Assembly (NCBI RefSeq): GCF_013030985.1
Contig: NZ_WPYP01000002.1
Coordinates: 248,001 to 312,000 of the forward strand
Direction: 5' to 3'
From: Ruegeria arenilitoris
GTDB taxonomy: Bacteria; Pseudomonadota; Alphaproteobacteria; Rhodobacterales; Rhodobacteraceae
Length of the DNA: 64,000 nt
Shown: positions 8,036 to 16,291 of the stretch, piece after piece
Layout of the letters: every line of letters begins with the position of its first letter
How positions within the stretch are numbered: the stretch's first letter is position 1
Program-made: the position numbers and the translations under genes
Notes under the pieces: generated by a model
Told to the model about the DNA's origin: nothing
What the model saw: only the letters and a program-made list of their open reading frames with translations
Databases searched by the model: none

Positions 8036-8692
8036 TCAAGACTGAGGCGCGCGGGCCATGTGCCTGCGATAGACCTCGATCATCCAGCCCAGCATTGTGG
8101 CGTTCAGGATGTGCCACATGAAATGTGTGCCCAGTGGAAGCTGGGCGCAAAGGGGTTCGTCCAGAGCCCGGAAAGTGATTGAGGCGATCAGGATGACCGC
8201 CCCGATTGCAAGGCCGCAGGCTGTTTCGGGCACGCGATTGCGCAGCAGAAATGCGTAGATCAGAATCAGCAGCGGCACCGGGGCATATGCCGACGACCCG
8301 CCCAGACCCGGAATGAACTGGAACAGGGGGATCGTGGCTGCGGCATAGGGCACGAACAGGACGGTGACGATCAGGGCATAGACCGTCCGCATGTGCCAGA
8401 CATCCCGATTGATCGCGAAGATATAGACCAGAATATACAGCAGAATCGGCGCGATGTCGGCCATTGCGGCCCAGACCTGCGCATGGGTGTGGAACAGATA
8501 GCTGCCCACCCCGATTACCGCGAGGATGACCACCAAGCCCATCGCCAGCGGCATCCCCTGCCCGCGCACGCGCCGCCACATGATGAACGCCGTGATCAGA
8601 AACGCCGCGTTTGTCACCGCGTTGATCGGCTCGGCCCAATAGGCGGGCGACAGGCGTTCGCAATACCCGTCAATTTCCTGAAACCAATCCAT
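8036..8692 (-). CDS. Ceramidase-family (CREST) membrane hydrolase
   Basis: A 218-residue protein with about seven transmembrane segments. Motifs of the alkaline ceramidase/CREST superfamily are present: the N-terminal YCERLSPAYWAEPINAVTN, S-Y-L-F-H-T-H in the second or third helix, D-I-A-P-I, and the C-terminal G-T-H-F-M-W-H. The Ser, Asp and three His would build the zinc site used for amide bond hydrolysis. Substrate in this organism is not known; sphingolipid or N-acyl amino acid lipids are possible. Stops three bases from the DUF4202 stop. Confidence 0.9.
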   Translation of the reverse strand: MDWFQEIDGYCERLSPAYWAEPINAVTNAAFLITAFIMWRRVRGQGMPLAMGLVVILAVIGVGSYLFHTHAQVWAAMADIAPILLYILVYIFAINRDVWHMRTVYALIVTVLFVPYAAATIPLFQFIPGLGGSSAYAPVPLLILIYAFLLRNRVPETACGLAIGAVILIASITFRALDEPLCAQLPLGTHFMWHILNATMLGWMIEVYRRHMARAPQS

Positions 8693-8752
8693 GAACTTTT
8701 ACATATCCGATGCTAGGTTGATGCCAAGAGTTTGTTTTGGGAGGACGTTTTC

Positions 8753-9445
8753 ATGAACATCATCTGGCTGGGACACGGCAGTTTCCGTATTGAAACCGAA
8801 GGGCAGGTTCTGCTGATCGACCCCTGGCTGACCGGTAATCCGGCACTGTCCGAAGACCAGCACGATGCCGCCGTGGACGGTGCGACGCATATCCTATTGA
8901 CGCACACGCATTTCGATCATGTGGCCGACGTTGTGTCACTGGCCAAGCACCTGAAGGTGCCGGTGGTGGGCCAGTATGACCTGATGGGGTATTGGAGCGA
9001 GGCCGAAGAGCTGGAGACCATCGGTTTCAACAAGGGCGGCACGGTGAACCTGAACGGGGTCATGGTGTCGATGGTTCCGGCGTCTCACAGCTCGACCTTC
9101 TCGACGCCAGACGGTCTGCGCACCGGTGGCAGCGAGGTTGGTTTCATGATCGCCTCGGAAGGGCACATGCTCTACGTCTCCGGCGACACAGATATCATGG
9201 CGGATATGGAGTGGATGGGGGACTACTACAAACCCGATATCGGCATCCTGTCGGCGGGCGGACATTTCACCATGGACATGAAAGCGACGGCCTATGCGGC
9301 CAAGCGGTACTTCAACTTCAAGACCGTGATCCCCTGCCACTACAAGACCTTCCCGATTCTGGACCAATCGGCGAAAGCACTGATCGACGGATTGCCGGGC
9401 GTGGACGTTATTGAACCGGAAGTGATGACGCCGCTGAGGCTATAA
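8753..9445 (+). CDS. Metal-dependent hydrolase (UPF0173, beta-lactamase fold)
   Basis: A 230-residue metallo-beta-lactamase-fold protein of the UPF0173 type. The metal site is visible: THTHFDHVAD (HxHxDH), a further His in VPASHSS, Asp in YVSGDTD and a C-terminal PCHYKTFP. The start at 8753 follows GGGAGGACG; the ATG at 8732 would place the ribosome binding site inside the coding sequence. The reaction catalysed by the family is not established. Possibly co-transcribed with the downstream cyclase gene 41 bases away. Confidence 0.92.
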   Translation: MNIIWLGHGSFRIETEGQVLLIDPWLTGNPALSEDQHDAAVDGATHILLTHTHFDHVADVVSLAKHLKVPVVGQYDLMGYWSEAEELETIGFNKGGTVNLNGVMVSMVPASHSSTFSTPDGLRTGGSEVGFMIASEGHMLYVSGDTDIMADMEWMGDYYKPDIGILSAGGHFTMDMKATAYAAKRYFNFKTVIPCHYKTFPILDQSAKALIDGLPGVDVIEPEVMTPLRL

Positions 9446-9486
9446 GATATAGTCCGAGACGTATTTCGAGCCAAAATCCTCATGGA

Positions 9487-10461
9487 ATGAAAGACCGTAT
9501 CGCCACATCTCCTGAATTGGAGGCCATAGTTCAAAGGTGGGTCTCGGCATTCGGCGCGCGTGATACAGATGTCGTGGTCAACCTGTTTTCAAGGTCCAAA
9601 GCTCTGACATATCTGGGATCAGCGGATGACGAGTTCTGGACCGGAGACACGCTGCGGACCGGGTATAAGGCATACATTGAGGACGTCCCGAAGTTCATTA
9701 TCAACGAGTCCAACATCGTCGCGCACGAAGTTGGCTCGGTCGGTTGGGCTATTTGGCGGGCCAAGGTCTACGCGCCGAAAACCGAAAAAGCCGTGGATTT
9801 TCGAATTTCCTTTGTTTTCATCCTTGAGGACGCGGTGTGGCGCATCGTTCAGATCCACAACTCCAACCCCGTTTCGAATATTGAGGCAATGGGGTTTGAA
9901 ACCCAAAGTTTCGACGATTTGTTGCTGGCCGTAGATCAGGAAGAATTGCAGCAAAGCCCGTCCGGTATAGCGTCGATCATGTTTACCGATATCGCCGATA
10001 GCTCGACCATTGCACAGACGATCGGTGACCACCTTTGGAATCGGGCCGTCAGATACCACTTGGAAAACGTCGAAGCGGAGATCGATCGAACAGGTGGCAG
10101 AATGATAAAGTCGCTGGGAGACGGAACAATGTCCGCGTTCCCAACGGCCCGTAGCGCACTTGAGGCCGCCCAGTCCATCCAACGGAAACTGCACACAGAA
10201 AAAGTCGAGCCACGCCTTCGGGCTAGAATTGGCATTCATACTGGTGATGTTCTGGAAAACGACGGGGACTTTTTTGGAACTGTAGTCAACAAGGCGGCGC
10301 GGATTGCCTCAATGTGTGCGCCGGACGAGATTCGGGTCTCCGACGCGACCAGGATCATGGTCGGAAGTGGGGCTCGGTTCTCGTTTTCAGATGCCGCAAC
10401 CGTGCCGTTGAAAGGCCTGAAGGGCGCTCACAAGATCTACAAGCTTGATTGGCAGAAATAA
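9487..10461 (+). CDS. SnoaL-like domain fused to class III nucleotide cyclase
   Basis: A 324-residue soluble protein. Residues about 5-135 form an NTF2/SnoaL-like domain (AIVQRWVSAFGARD through VWRIVQIHNSNPV); residues about 160-320 are an adenylate/guanylate cyclase catalytic domain. Metal-binding Asp residues are seen in IMFTDIADS and LGDGTMSAF, the purine-contacting Lys in IKSLGDG, and the transition-state Asn and Arg in VVNKAARI. All catalytic residues look intact, so cyclic AMP synthesis is likely. The N-terminal domain may sense a small ligand. An unusual arrangement compared with the common receptor-cyclases. Confidence 0.9.
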   Translation: MKDRIATSPELEAIVQRWVSAFGARDTDVVVNLFSRSKALTYLGSADDEFWTGDTLRTGYKAYIEDVPKFIINESNIVAHEVGSVGWAIWRAKVYAPKTEKAVDFRISFVFILEDAVWRIVQIHNSNPVSNIEAMGFETQSFDDLLLAVDQEELQQSPSGIASIMFTDIADSSTIAQTIGDHLWNRAVRYHLENVEAEIDRTGGRMIKSLGDGTMSAFPTARSALEAAQSIQRKLHTEKVEPRLRARIGIHTGDVLENDGDFFGTVVNKAARIASMCAPDEIRVSDATRIMVGSGARFSFSDAATVPLKGLKGAHKIYKLDWQK

Positions 10462-10482
10462 CGGCTATTTGCGGCCCCAATC

Positions 10483-10935
10483 TCAGGGCGCGCGCCGCCC
10501 TGCAAAAAAGGATTTCAGCAGATTTTCGGATTCCGTTGCCGAGATGCCGTCGTAGACTTCGGGTACATGATGAGTTTGCGGATGCGAAAAAACGCGCGCG
10601 CCGTGGGCCACACCGCCGGATTTCGGATCGGAGGCGCCGTAGTAGATCCGTCGGATACGCGCAGCGGCCAAAGCCGCAGCGCACATCGCGCAGGGTTCCA
10701 GCGTGACGTAAAGATCATGGTCCGGCAGCCGCTCGGACCCGGCCTCGGCGCAGGCGGCGCGCAGGGCCAGAATCTCGGCATGGGCGGTGGGGTCGTTCAG
10801 CTCACGCGTCCGGTTGCCCGCTGCGGCCACCACCCGGTCGCCGTACACGATCACGGCGCCCACCGGCACCTCTCCGCGACCTGCCGCTGCGCGCGCCTCG
10901 GCCAACGCCTTGTCCATATGCGATCTGAACTCCAT
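10483..10935 (-). CDS. tadA: tRNA-specific adenosine deaminase
   Basis: A 150-residue zinc deaminase that converts A34 to inosine in tRNA-Arg(ACG). The zinc site and proton shuttle are H52-A-E54 and P81-C82-A-M-C85. Position and length match TadA rather than a free-nucleoside deaminase, including the ARIRRIYYGASDPKSGG block after the second motif. Divergent from the pseudouridine synthase gene; the 61 bases between them hold both promoters. Confidence 0.94.
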   Translation of the reverse strand: MEFRSHMDKALAEARAAAGRGEVPVGAVIVYGDRVVAAAGNRTRELNDPTAHAEILALRAACAEAGSERLPDHDLYVTLEPCAMCAAALAAARIRRIYYGASDPKSGGVAHGARVFSHPQTHHVPEVYDGISATESENLLKSFFAGRRAP

Positions 10936-10996
10936 GCCTCTGACTGCATCAGAAACCTGTCTTTCGCAAGCGGGCGGGATGCGCTATGGGCTGCGG

Positions 10997-11806
10997 ATGA
11001 CCAAAACCCCTCCTCCCGGCGACCGCATCGCCAAAGTGCTTGCCCGCGCGGGCGTTGCCTCGCGCCGTGAAGCCGAACGCATGATCGAAGCCGGTCGTGT
11101 GACCGTGAATGGCAAGGCCATCGACAGCCCTGCGCTGAACGTTACCGGCAAAGACAAGATTACCGTGGACGGCAAACCGGTGTCCGAGCCCGAACCCTCG
11201 CGCCTGTGGCTGTATCACAAACCGTCCGGTCTGGTGACGACGACACGCGACGAAAAGGGTCGCGCGACCATATTCGACAACCTGCCCGAGGACATGCCCC
11301 GCGTCATGAGCGTTGGGCGGTTGGACCTGAACTCGGAAGGGCTGCTGCTGCTGACCAACGACGGCGGCATCAAGCGCAAGCTGGAGCTGCCCTCGACCGG
11401 ATGGCTGCGCAAATACCGAGTGCGGGTGAATGGCCGCCCCAAGGACGAAGACTTTGCCCCCCTGCGCAAGGGGCTGGTGATCGACGGAGAGCGATTTCTG
11501 CCCATGGACGTTTCACTGGACCGCCAACAGGGCGCAAACGCCTGGCTGACCATCGGTCTGCGCGAAGGCAAGAACCGCGAAATTCGCCGCGCAATGGAGG
11601 ATATCGGCTATGCCGTGAACCGCCTGCTGCGCGTGTCCTACGGCCCGTTCCAACTGGGCAGCCTGAAACCCGGAGAGGTCGAGGAAATCCGCCGCCGTGT
11701 GATGCGGGATCAGCTTGGGCTGGACGCGGAACCCGAAACCCCGGCCAAACGCCCCGCACGACCGCAAAGAAAACGCCCCCCTATCGGCAAGAAAACTCGC
11801 AAGTGA
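10997..11806 (+). CDS. rluB: 23S rRNA/16S rRNA pseudouridine synthase (RsuA/RluB family)
   Basis: A 269-residue protein with an N-terminal S4 RNA-binding domain (RIAKVLARAGVASRREAERMIEAGRVTVNG, residues about 9-38) and an RsuA/RluB/RluE/RluF catalytic domain. The catalytic aspartate lies in VGRLDLNSEGLLLLTNDG. The C-terminus is a basic tail rich in Lys, Arg and Pro. RluB, which modifies U2605 of 23S rRNA, is the best match; RluF or RsuA cannot be excluded. ATG at 10997 is chosen because the S4 domain begins right after it and the upstream ORF overlaps tadA. Confidence 0.9.
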   Translation: MTKTPPPGDRIAKVLARAGVASRREAERMIEAGRVTVNGKAIDSPALNVTGKDKITVDGKPVSEPEPSRLWLYHKPSGLVTTTRDEKGRATIFDNLPEDMPRVMSVGRLDLNSEGLLLLTNDGGIKRKLELPSTGWLRKYRVRVNGRPKDEDFAPLRKGLVIDGERFLPMDVSLDRQQGANAWLTIGLREGKNREIRRAMEDIGYAVNRLLRVSYGPFQLGSLKPGEVEEIRRRVMRDQLGLDAEPETPAKRPARPQRKRPPIGKKTRK

Positions 11807-11875
11807 CGCGGGTTTGGCAACCTTCCCCCTAGCGCCAAGCCCTCGTATCGCCTAAATTTTCCGAAAGGAGAGCCA

Positions 11876-11977
11876 TTGGGGGGCGTCATGTCAGGGACCG
11901 GAGTGCAAAAACTGGCCTACGCGGCCCTGCTGGTACTGTTGTTCGGCGTCTGCACCGGCGTGCTGGGAGGGCTGTAG
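11876..11977 (+). CDS. Micro-ORF: 33-residue single-pass membrane protein
   Basis: Reads from TTG at 11876 (33 residues) or ATG at 11888 (29 residues) to TAG. A GAAAGGAGAG sequence sits five bases before the TTG and about 17 before the ATG, which favours the TTG. The product is one hydrophobic helix (LAYAALLVLLFGVCTGVLGGL) with one cysteine. The stop lies three bases before the xpaC ATG and the GGGAGG near the end of the ORF would serve as the xpaC ribosome binding site, implying coupling. No known family. Confidence 0.55.
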   Translation: MGGVMSGTGVQKLAYAALLVLLFGVCTGVLGGL

Positions 11978-11980
11978 CGC

Positions 11981-12895
11981 ATGTCACAGCGGTATGGCGG
12001 AAAATTCAGCCCTCAGGGCGGCGGGCCTGACGACGACAAACCCCCTCGGGGTCAATTCCATGGCGCACGGGTCGAACCGGCGGGCGCGCGAGTGAATATC
12101 CTGTTCCTGCCGGCTATTCCCCTGGTGTTTCTGTCGTTGAACGACGGCGCAGTCGGGATGACCATCGGGCTGATTGCTGCCGGCCTGCTGACCGGTGCCG
12201 CCTTTCTGCTGCGCGAGGGCTTGCGCGCCGAGGCCGCCTATAACGCGCGCCGCACTGCTCGCCGCCCGGCCTTTCCCCGCAAGATTTTCGCCAGTGTTCT
12301 GACCGGGGTGGGCACCGCGCTGGCCGCGTATCGGTCCGAGTATCTGGACGCCGAGACCGCCGCGCAGGCGAGCCTAGTGGCCCCGATCCTCTTTGGAGCG
12401 GTTGCCACGGTGCTGCATTCCGTGTCCTTCGGGCTGGACCCGATGAAGGACAAGGGCATGGAAGGGATCGACACCTTTCAGCAGGACCGCGTGGCCCGGG
12501 TGGTTGAGGACGCTGAAACCCATCTGACCGAGATGACCGACGCCGTCAAACGCGCGGGCGACCGCCGGATCGAGGCGCGGGTTGAACGCTTTCAGGACAC
12601 TGCCCGCGACCTGTTCCGCACGGTCGAGGAAGACCCGCGCGATCTGGCCGGTGCCCGCAAATACCTGACTGTCTACCTGCAAGGTGCGCGGGACGCGACG
12701 GTGAAGTTTGCCGATGTCTATGCCCGCACGCGTGATGCGCAGGCGCTGGCCGATTACACGGCCTTGCTGGACGATCTGGAACAGAATTTCGCGGCCCGTA
12801 CCCGCAAGATGCTTTTGGATGACCGCAGTGATCTGACGGTTGAAATTGACGTGTTGCGCGAACGTCTGCAGCGCGAGGGCGTCCGGTTGGACTGA
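11981..12895 (+). CDS. XpaC-like family protein (5-bromo-4-chloroindolyl phosphate hydrolysis)
   Basis: A 304-residue protein. After a Gly/Pro/Asp-rich N-terminal 35 residues come two hydrophobic hairpins (about 38-75 and about 95-150), then a long charged alpha-helical cytoplasmic region. Layout, position upstream of telA and the final DLTVEIDVLRERLQREG match the XpaC family, named from a phenotype in Bacillus and of unknown biochemical role. In Bacillus subtilis xpaC also precedes a telA homologue (yaaN). Second gene of the stress-type operon. Confidence 0.82.
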   Translation: MSQRYGGKFSPQGGGPDDDKPPRGQFHGARVEPAGARVNILFLPAIPLVFLSLNDGAVGMTIGLIAAGLLTGAAFLLREGLRAEAAYNARRTARRPAFPRKIFASVLTGVGTALAAYRSEYLDAETAAQASLVAPILFGAVATVLHSVSFGLDPMKDKGMEGIDTFQQDRVARVVEDAETHLTEMTDAVKRAGDRRIEARVERFQDTARDLFRTVEEDPRDLAGARKYLTVYLQGARDATVKFADVYARTRDAQALADYTALLDDLEQNFAARTRKMLLDDRSDLTVEIDVLRERLQREGVRLD

Positions 12896-12925
12896 CCGGA
12901 CAGTTATTTGAGAAAGGATTACCCC

Positions 12926-14116
12926 ATGTCCGATGCGATCAAGAACAAGGCGGTCGAAGCCGAGACGCTGGTGCAGGAAGTCACAGCCGTCGCCCTGCCC
13001 GAGCCTGCGACCGAAGTCGTCTCACTGGAAGAGGCCGACGAACCGGTCAGCGCCGAAATCCGCAAGCGGATGGATGAGATCGACATGGAGAACACCAACT
13101 CGATCGTGTCCTTCGGTTCGTCCGCCCAGGCCGAGCTGCAGGAAATCAGCCAGGCTATGCTGGCGGATGTGCGCAACAAGGATGTGGGCCCCGCCGGGGA
13201 CAGCCTGCGCAACATCGTGACCACGATCCGTGGTTTCTCGGTCAGCGAATTGGACGTGCGCCGCGAGCGGAGCTGGTGGGAGAAACTGCTGGGCCGCGCC
13301 GCGCCTTTTGCCAAGTTCACCGCGCAATACGAAGATGTTCAGGGCCAGATCGACCGCATCACCGATGATCTGCTGGGCCATGAACACACGCTGCTCAAGG
13401 ACATCAAGTCGCTCGACCTGCTCTATGAAAAGACGCTGGGGTTCTATGACGAACTGGCGCTTTACATCGCGGCGGGTGAGGAAAAGCTGACCGAGCTGGA
13501 CAGCCACGACATCCCGGAAAAAGAGGCCGAGGTTCAGGCCGTGCCCGAAGACCAGCAGGTGATGAAAGCGCAGGAACTGCGCGACATGCGTGCTGCGCGC
13601 GACGATCTGGAACGTCGGGTCCATGACCTGAAACTGACCCGTCAGGTGACGATGCAGTCGCTGCCCTCGATCCGTCTGGTGCAGGAGAATGACAAGTCTC
13701 TGGTGACCAAGATCAACTCGACCTTGGTCAACACCGTGCCGCTGTGGGAAACCCAGCTGGCACAGGCCGTCACCATCCAGCGCAGCACCGAGGCTGCCGC
13801 CGCAGTGCGTGATGCCAATGACCTGACCAACGAACTGCTGACCTCGAACGCGGCCAATCTGCGGCAGTCGAACAAGATGATCCGCGAAGAGATGGAGCGC
13901 GGCGTGTTCGATATCGAAGCCGTCAAGCAGGCCAATGCTGACCTGATCGGCACCATCAACGAAAGCCTTGCCATCGCCGACGAAGGCAAAGCCAAACGCG
14001 CTGCCGCCGAGCAGGAACTGCAGAAGATGGAAGCCGAACTGCGTGACACGCTGGCTTCGGCCAAGGCGCGGCAGGACGGCATCGGCGAAAATGCCGGAAC
14101 GGCGGTTCCGGGCTGA
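12926..14116 (+). CDS. telA: Toxic anion resistance protein TelA
   Basis: A 396-residue, soluble, largely coiled-coil protein. The family blocks are visible: SIVSFGSSAQAELQEISQAML near the N-terminus, the DIKSLDLLYEKTLGFYDELALYIAAGE centre, and VPLWETQLAQAVTIQ with the following QSNKMIREEMERG helix. TelA proteins are linked to tellurite and other envelope stress; the mechanism is not known. The start at 12926 follows AGAAAGGATT. The 3' end abuts or overlaps the DUF2927 gene. Confidence 0.93.
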   Translation: MSDAIKNKAVEAETLVQEVTAVALPEPATEVVSLEEADEPVSAEIRKRMDEIDMENTNSIVSFGSSAQAELQEISQAMLADVRNKDVGPAGDSLRNIVTTIRGFSVSELDVRRERSWWEKLLGRAAPFAKFTAQYEDVQGQIDRITDDLLGHEHTLLKDIKSLDLLYEKTLGFYDELALYIAAGEEKLTELDSHDIPEKEAEVQAVPEDQQVMKAQELRDMRAARDDLERRVHDLKLTRQVTMQSLPSIRLVQENDKSLVTKINSTLVNTVPLWETQLAQAVTIQRSTEAAAAVRDANDLTNELLTSNAANLRQSNKMIREEMERGVFDIEAVKQANADLIGTINESLAIADEGKAKRAAAEQELQKMEAELRDTLASAKARQDGIGENAGTAVPG

Positions 14117-14129
14117 CGGCGGGCTGCGC

Positions 14130-15086
14130 GTGCGGTTTTTGGGATATCTGAAGCCCCTGTTGGGTTTTGTCGCGCTGTTGGTTTTGGCCAATTGCGATGA
14201 AACTCTGACGTCTTCTGTTGTCCCGCAACCGCGCCCCGCGGCGCCCGCGCCTGCACCCAATGCCTATGTCCCACCGTCCGCGGCCAGTCAGGATCTGGCC
14301 CGGTTCTATCAGCGGGTGGAACGAGACCTGCTGACCCGTGGTTTGTTGCGCATAGACGGGGGCGGCCCCGACACGCCCTATGACGCTGACGATCTGGCGC
14401 GGAACTTCGAAGCCATAGCCTTCTATAGCGAATATCCCGACCACGCGGTGACCGCGTCTTCGCGCAAGACGGACGGGCAGCTCAGCCGGTGGACGGGCCC
14501 GGTACGTGTGCAGACCGAATTCGCCCCGTCAGTTGCCCCCGGGGCACGGGAACAGGACGCCGCGCAGGTCGAAGCTTTCACGGCGCGGTTGGCCAAACTG
14601 ACCGACCATCCGATCTCGGTCGTCAATCGAAAGGCGAACTTCCACGTTTTCTTTGCGGGCAAGGATGACAGCAGCTATGTGGTCATGCGCCTCAAGCAGT
14701 TGATCCCGAATATCAGCCAGGCCTCGCTTGATCTGGTCGCGAACCCGCGCGCCAATATCGACTGTTTCGTGTTTGCCTCGGCCACGAGCAATGCTCCGAA
14801 CCGATATGTGCGGGCGGTGACACTGATCCGGACCGAACTGCCCGATCTGTTGCGCCGCAGTTGTATCCACGAAGAGATTGCGCAGGGCCTTGGACTGTCC
14901 AATGACAGCCCTGCCGCGCGGCCCTCGATCTTCAACGACGATGATGAGTTTGCGCTGCTGACCAGCCATGACGAAAAATTACTGACAATGCTTTATGATC
15001 CGCGTCTGACACCCGGCGTGACGGCCGAGGACGCCCGCCCCGTGGTGCGGATCATTGCGCGTGAATTGATGGGCCAGCAGCTCTGA
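14130..15086 (+). CDS. DUF2927 lipoprotein
   Basis: A 318-residue protein of the DUF2927 family, read from GTG at 14130. This start gives a compact 22-residue signal ending in the lipobox LVLANC. An ATG at 14091 in the same frame overlaps telA by 26 bases and is the alternative. After a Pro/Ala-rich linker, the globular part ends with RRSCIHEEIAQGLGLSND, which resembles the H-E helix of metalloproteases, and FNDDDEFALLTSHDEKLLTMLYDPRL. A zinc peptidase-like fold is suggested by that HExxxxxGL pattern, but only one His is clear. Likely an envelope component of the operon. Confidence 0.85.
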   Translation: MRFLGYLKPLLGFVALLVLANCDETLTSSVVPQPRPAAPAPAPNAYVPPSAASQDLARFYQRVERDLLTRGLLRIDGGGPDTPYDADDLARNFEAIAFYSEYPDHAVTASSRKTDGQLSRWTGPVRVQTEFAPSVAPGAREQDAAQVEAFTARLAKLTDHPISVVNRKANFHVFFAGKDDSSYVVMRLKQLIPNISQASLDLVANPRANIDCFVFASATSNAPNRYVRAVTLIRTELPDLLRRSCIHEEIAQGLGLSNDSPAARPSIFNDDDEFALLTSHDEKLLTMLYDPRLTPGVTAEDARPVVRIIARELMGQQL

Positions 15087-15107
15087 GCCCAAGGAAAGGA
15101 GACCCCG

Positions 15108-16256
15108 ATGGGTATTTTCGATTTTCTGACCGGAGAGTTTATCGACGTCATTCACTGGGTCGATGACACCCGCGACACCATGGTCTGGCGGTTCGAGCGC
15201 GAGGGGCATGAGATCAAATACGGCGCCAAGCTGACCGTGCGCGAAGGTCAGGCGGCCGTGTTCGTGCATGAGGGGCAGCTGGCGGATGTGTTCACGCCGG
15301 GTCTTTATATGCTCGAGACCAATAACATGCCGATCATGACGACGCTGCAGCACTGGGATCACGGCTTTCAGTCCCCGTTCAAGTCCGAGATCTACTTCGT
15401 CAACACGACCCGGTTCAATGACCTGAAATGGGGCACCAAGAATCCGATCATGCTGCGCGATCCCGAGTTCGGGCCCACGCGCATTCGGGCTTTTGGCACC
15501 TATACCGTGCGTGTGAAAGATGCGGCGAAATTCCTGACTGAGATCGTGGGCACCGATGGTGAGTTCACCATGGACGAGATCAGCTTTCAGATTCGCAACA
15601 TCATCGTGCAGGAATTCAGTCGCGTGATCGCGGGGTCCGGCATTCCGGTTCTGGACATGGCCGCCAATACCGCCGACCTGGGCAAACTGATCGCGGCAGA
15701 GGTATCACCCGTATTGGACAGCTATGGGCTGGAGATGCCTGAGTTCTACATCGAAAACATCTCGCTTCCGCCTGCGGTTGAGGCCGCGTTGGATAAGCGC
15801 ACCTCGATGGGGCTGGCGGGTGATCTGGGCAAATTCACCCAGTATTCCGCAGCCGAAGCAATGACCGCCGCCGCCAACAACCCCGGTCAGGGCGGCGGTA
15901 TGGGCGCGGGTCTTGGCATGGGCATGGGAATGGCCATGGCGCAGCAGATGTCGAACATGGCAGCGGGAAACCCGAGCGGCCCGTGGGGCAGTTCCGCCCC
16001 CGCTGCCCCGCAACCGACAGCGCATGTGGCGACGCCGCCACCTCCGCCCGTGGAACATGTGTGGCATATCGCAGTCGATGGGCAGACCAGCGGGCCGTTC
16101 TCGAAGGCCAAGATGGGGCGTATGGCGACGGACGGAGAGATCACCCGCGACACCTATGTCTGGACCGCCGGTCAGGACGGCTGGAAAAAGGCCGGAGACG
16201 TGCAGGAACTGGCGCAGCTGTTTACGATCCTGCCACCGCCGCCGCCCGGAGCCTGA
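15108..16256 (+). CDS. SPFH (band 7) protein with C-terminal GYF_2 domain
   Basis: A 382-residue protein. Residues about 1-250 match the virion-core/YdjI-type SPFH family: MGIFDFLTGEFIDVIHW, R-E-G-Q-A-A-V-F-V-H-E-G-Q, and the A-F-G-T-Y-T-V-R-V-K strand. A Gly/Met-rich flexible segment (about 260-300) and a Pro-rich linker lead to a GYF_2 domain (about 320-375: WHIAVDGQTSGPFS to WKKAGDV). The GYF_2 domain binds proline-rich peptides in other proteins. In Bacillus the YdjI homologue works with PspA at stressed membranes, so a membrane-stress scaffold is a fair inference. Confidence 0.9.
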   Translation: MGIFDFLTGEFIDVIHWVDDTRDTMVWRFEREGHEIKYGAKLTVREGQAAVFVHEGQLADVFTPGLYMLETNNMPIMTTLQHWDHGFQSPFKSEIYFVNTTRFNDLKWGTKNPIMLRDPEFGPTRIRAFGTYTVRVKDAAKFLTEIVGTDGEFTMDEISFQIRNIIVQEFSRVIAGSGIPVLDMAANTADLGKLIAAEVSPVLDSYGLEMPEFYIENISLPPAVEAALDKRTSMGLAGDLGKFTQYSAAEAMTAAANNPGQGGGMGAGLGMGMGMAMAQQMSNMAAGNPSGPWGSSAPAAPQPTAHVATPPPPPVEHVWHIAVDGQTSGPFSKAKMGRMATDGEITRDTYVWTAGQDGWKKAGDVQELAQLFTILPPPPPGA

Positions 16257-16291
16257 CCTGTCAGACATCGGCGTAGGAACAGGGTTGCACG

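Noticed and set aside
10483..10510. Hairpin AGGGCG/CGCCCT at the end of tadA as terminator.
   Set aside because: The A/T run is on the wrong side for transcription of either neighbour, and the sequence codes for the TadA C-terminus.
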